From Streptomyces sp. NBC_01754 (GTDB lineage: Bacteria; Actinomycetota; Actinomycetes; Streptomycetales; Streptomycetaceae): a DNA stretch of 64,000 nucleotides. Of this stretch, positions 63,100 through 64,000 are shown one piece after another; position 1 is the first letter of the stretch; every line of letters begins with the position of its first letter. Made by a program: the position numbers and the translations under genes. The notes beneath the pieces were generated by a model, which did not search any database, was not told the origin of the DNA, and saw only the letters and a program-made list of their open reading frames with translations. The stretch spans positions 7,316,001-7,380,000 of the forward strand of contig NZ_CP109132.1 of NCBI RefSeq assembly GCF_035918015.1. Direction: 5' to 3'.

Positions 63100-64000
63100 T
63101 CAACGCCGACCTGGCTGAGTCGCGTGCACGTCCGTGCGGCGGGGGCTGTCCGCGTGTTTGCGCCGGGACATGTCCTCGGCGAACCGGCGCCAGGCCTCCG
63201 AGCAGTGCCGGGCGAGTTCGGCCATCGACTCGGTGGCGTGCGGGGGGACCGCGTCGGCCCGCTTCTGCCAGGCCTCGTCGACGACGAAGTGGATGTGCAG
63301 CCAGCGGATGAGGTCACGCCCGGTGTCCGAGTGGCGCAGGGAAGGGTCCTCCGCCAGCCTGCGCAGGGTGTCCAGGGGACCGCGCGGGCGGGGGGAGACC
63401 GGCCCGCCCTTGCGGACGGGCACGGCGGCACGGGGACGGTCCGGCCCGGCCGCTGCCGCGGAGCCGGGCATCTCGGGGAGCCGGGCCGGCGTGGCGCGCC
63501 CGGTCCCCGGCGCGGGCCCGTTCTGCCGGCTGGGCGGAACCGGGTCCTCGCCGCGAAGAAGCCGGCGCCGCACGTCGTGCGCGGTGCCCAGGGAGAGGCC
63601 GGTCTCCTTGACGACGGCCCGTAACGACAGCTCAGGATCCCGCCTCATCAGCTCGGCGGCGTGGATGCGCTCGGCGGTCCGGTCTAGAGGGTGAGCCCTG
63701 CCGTCGGTACCGGTGCGCGTGTTCAGCGGGGGATGTCCCGCGGCTGAACGCGCCCGGACCGAGGCCACGGTCTTCGCGTCCAGACCCGTGCAGGCGGCCA
63801 CGGCCCGGTCCGACAGGCTCGGACGGGAGGCGAGGATACGGCCGGCGGCCGTCTTACGCTCGGTCACCGACAAAGGCAGCCCGTGCGCGATGTTCGCCGT
63901 CACCGAGCGCAGGAAGACCTGGTCCTCGGAGCCGTCGAAATACTGCACCTCCACCGTGTCGAGGTCCAAGAGTTCGGCGGCACCGATGCGGTGCATACCG
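63100..64000 (-). CDS. StrR-like pathway activator (ParB-type), 5' end outside window
   Basis: At least 299 residues are in the window and the N-terminus lies beyond the right edge. The visible part has VEVQYFDGSEDQVFLRSVTANIAHGLPLSVTERKTAAGRILA and LSDRAVAACTGLDAKTVASVRAR, typical of StrR, the streptomycin activator with a ParB-like helix-turn-helix. A second helix-turn-helix is in LSLRAVVKETGLSLGTAHDVR. SgcR1-type relatives control enediyne clusters. Transcription runs into the AraC gene, so they are likely one operon. Confidence 0.9.
   Translation of the reverse strand, partial: GMHRIGAAELLDLDTVEVQYFDGSEDQVFLRSVTANIAHGLPLSVTERKTAAGRILASRPSLSDRAVAACTGLDAKTVASVRARSAAGHPPLNTRTGTDGRAHPLDRTAERIHAAELMRRDPELSLRAVVKETGLSLGTAHDVRRRLLRGEDPVPPSRQNGPAPGTGRATPARLPEMPGSAAAAGPDRPRAAVPVRKGGPVSPRPRGPLDTLRRLAEDPSLRHSDTGRDLIRWLHIHFVVDEAWQKRADAVPPHATESMAELARHCSEAWRRFAEDMSRRKHADSPRRTDVHATQPGRR

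Noticed and set aside
1..64000. tRNA or rRNA genes
   Set aside because: None of the expected conserved strings (such as TTCGAATC-type T-arms with CCA-proximal stems) stood out on reading; absence was not tested by a scan.

Overview
The window looks like a Streptomyces chromosome, probably an accessory or arm region. The evidence is very high GC with strong third-position GC bias, Streptomyces-type families (DUF397, DUF5753 regulators, the DUF574-type methyltransferase, DUF5133, an AfsA/ArpA-type gamma-butyrolactone pair) and an enediyne polyketide synthase locus. All calls are by eye from the sequence; no database search was run.

Layout. (1) 1-25 kb: ordinary accessory genes. These are a truncated alditol-oxidase-like flavoenzyme, a SpoIIE-type phosphatase coupled to a MASE1 membrane protein, an SGNH hydrolase, a histidine-kinase-like ATPase / DUF397 / Xre-DUF5753 cassette, a methyltransferase, an MFS pump, an epoxide hydrolase, a dienelactone hydrolase, an IS110 element, an AI-2E-type permease, a blasticidin-S-deaminase-like protein lacking one zinc cysteine, a TetR/winged-helix divergon with a clear operator, and several enzymes and lipoproteins. 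(2) 25-34 kb: decayed DNA, with an IS5-like pseudogene, an rmlA (glucose-1-phosphate thymidylyltransferase) remnant, IS630 inserted beside an IS4-type element, and IS1380 and IS3 scraps. Inside it lie an AhpD-like protein and a divergent polytopic membrane protein. (3) 34-47 kb: gamma-butyrolactone signalling genes (AfsA-like synthase, ArpA-like receptor, second TetR regulator, orphan IS701-like gene) broken up by mobile DNA. The mobile DNA includes two ISAs1-family elements and a Russian-doll insertion: ISAs1 inside a group II intron inside an IS3 element. (4) 49-64 kb: the enediyne core: two DUF1702 (UnbL-type) genes, unbV, unbU, the iterative enediyne PKS (KS-AT-ACP-KR-DH-PPTase), an E6-type flavin reductase, an E7-type cytochrome P450, and an AraC plus StrR-like regulator pair on the opposite strand. 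The cluster runs off the right edge.

How the genes work together (inference). The AfsA/ArpA-type pair probably senses and makes a butyrolactone signal that relieves repression of the regulatory genes and possibly of the StrR/AraC-type activators. The activators would switch on the unbL-unbL-unbV-unbU-pksE series, whose ORFs mostly overlap by ATGA or abut, and then the tailoring genes. The cognate enediyne thioesterase (E10/TEBC), usually beside the PKS, is not in the window. The most notable non-gene structures are start-codon-sequestering inverted repeats conserved in both ISAs1 copies, the nested elements with exact target duplications, and a 20-bp minisatellite ahead of the IS701-like gene.
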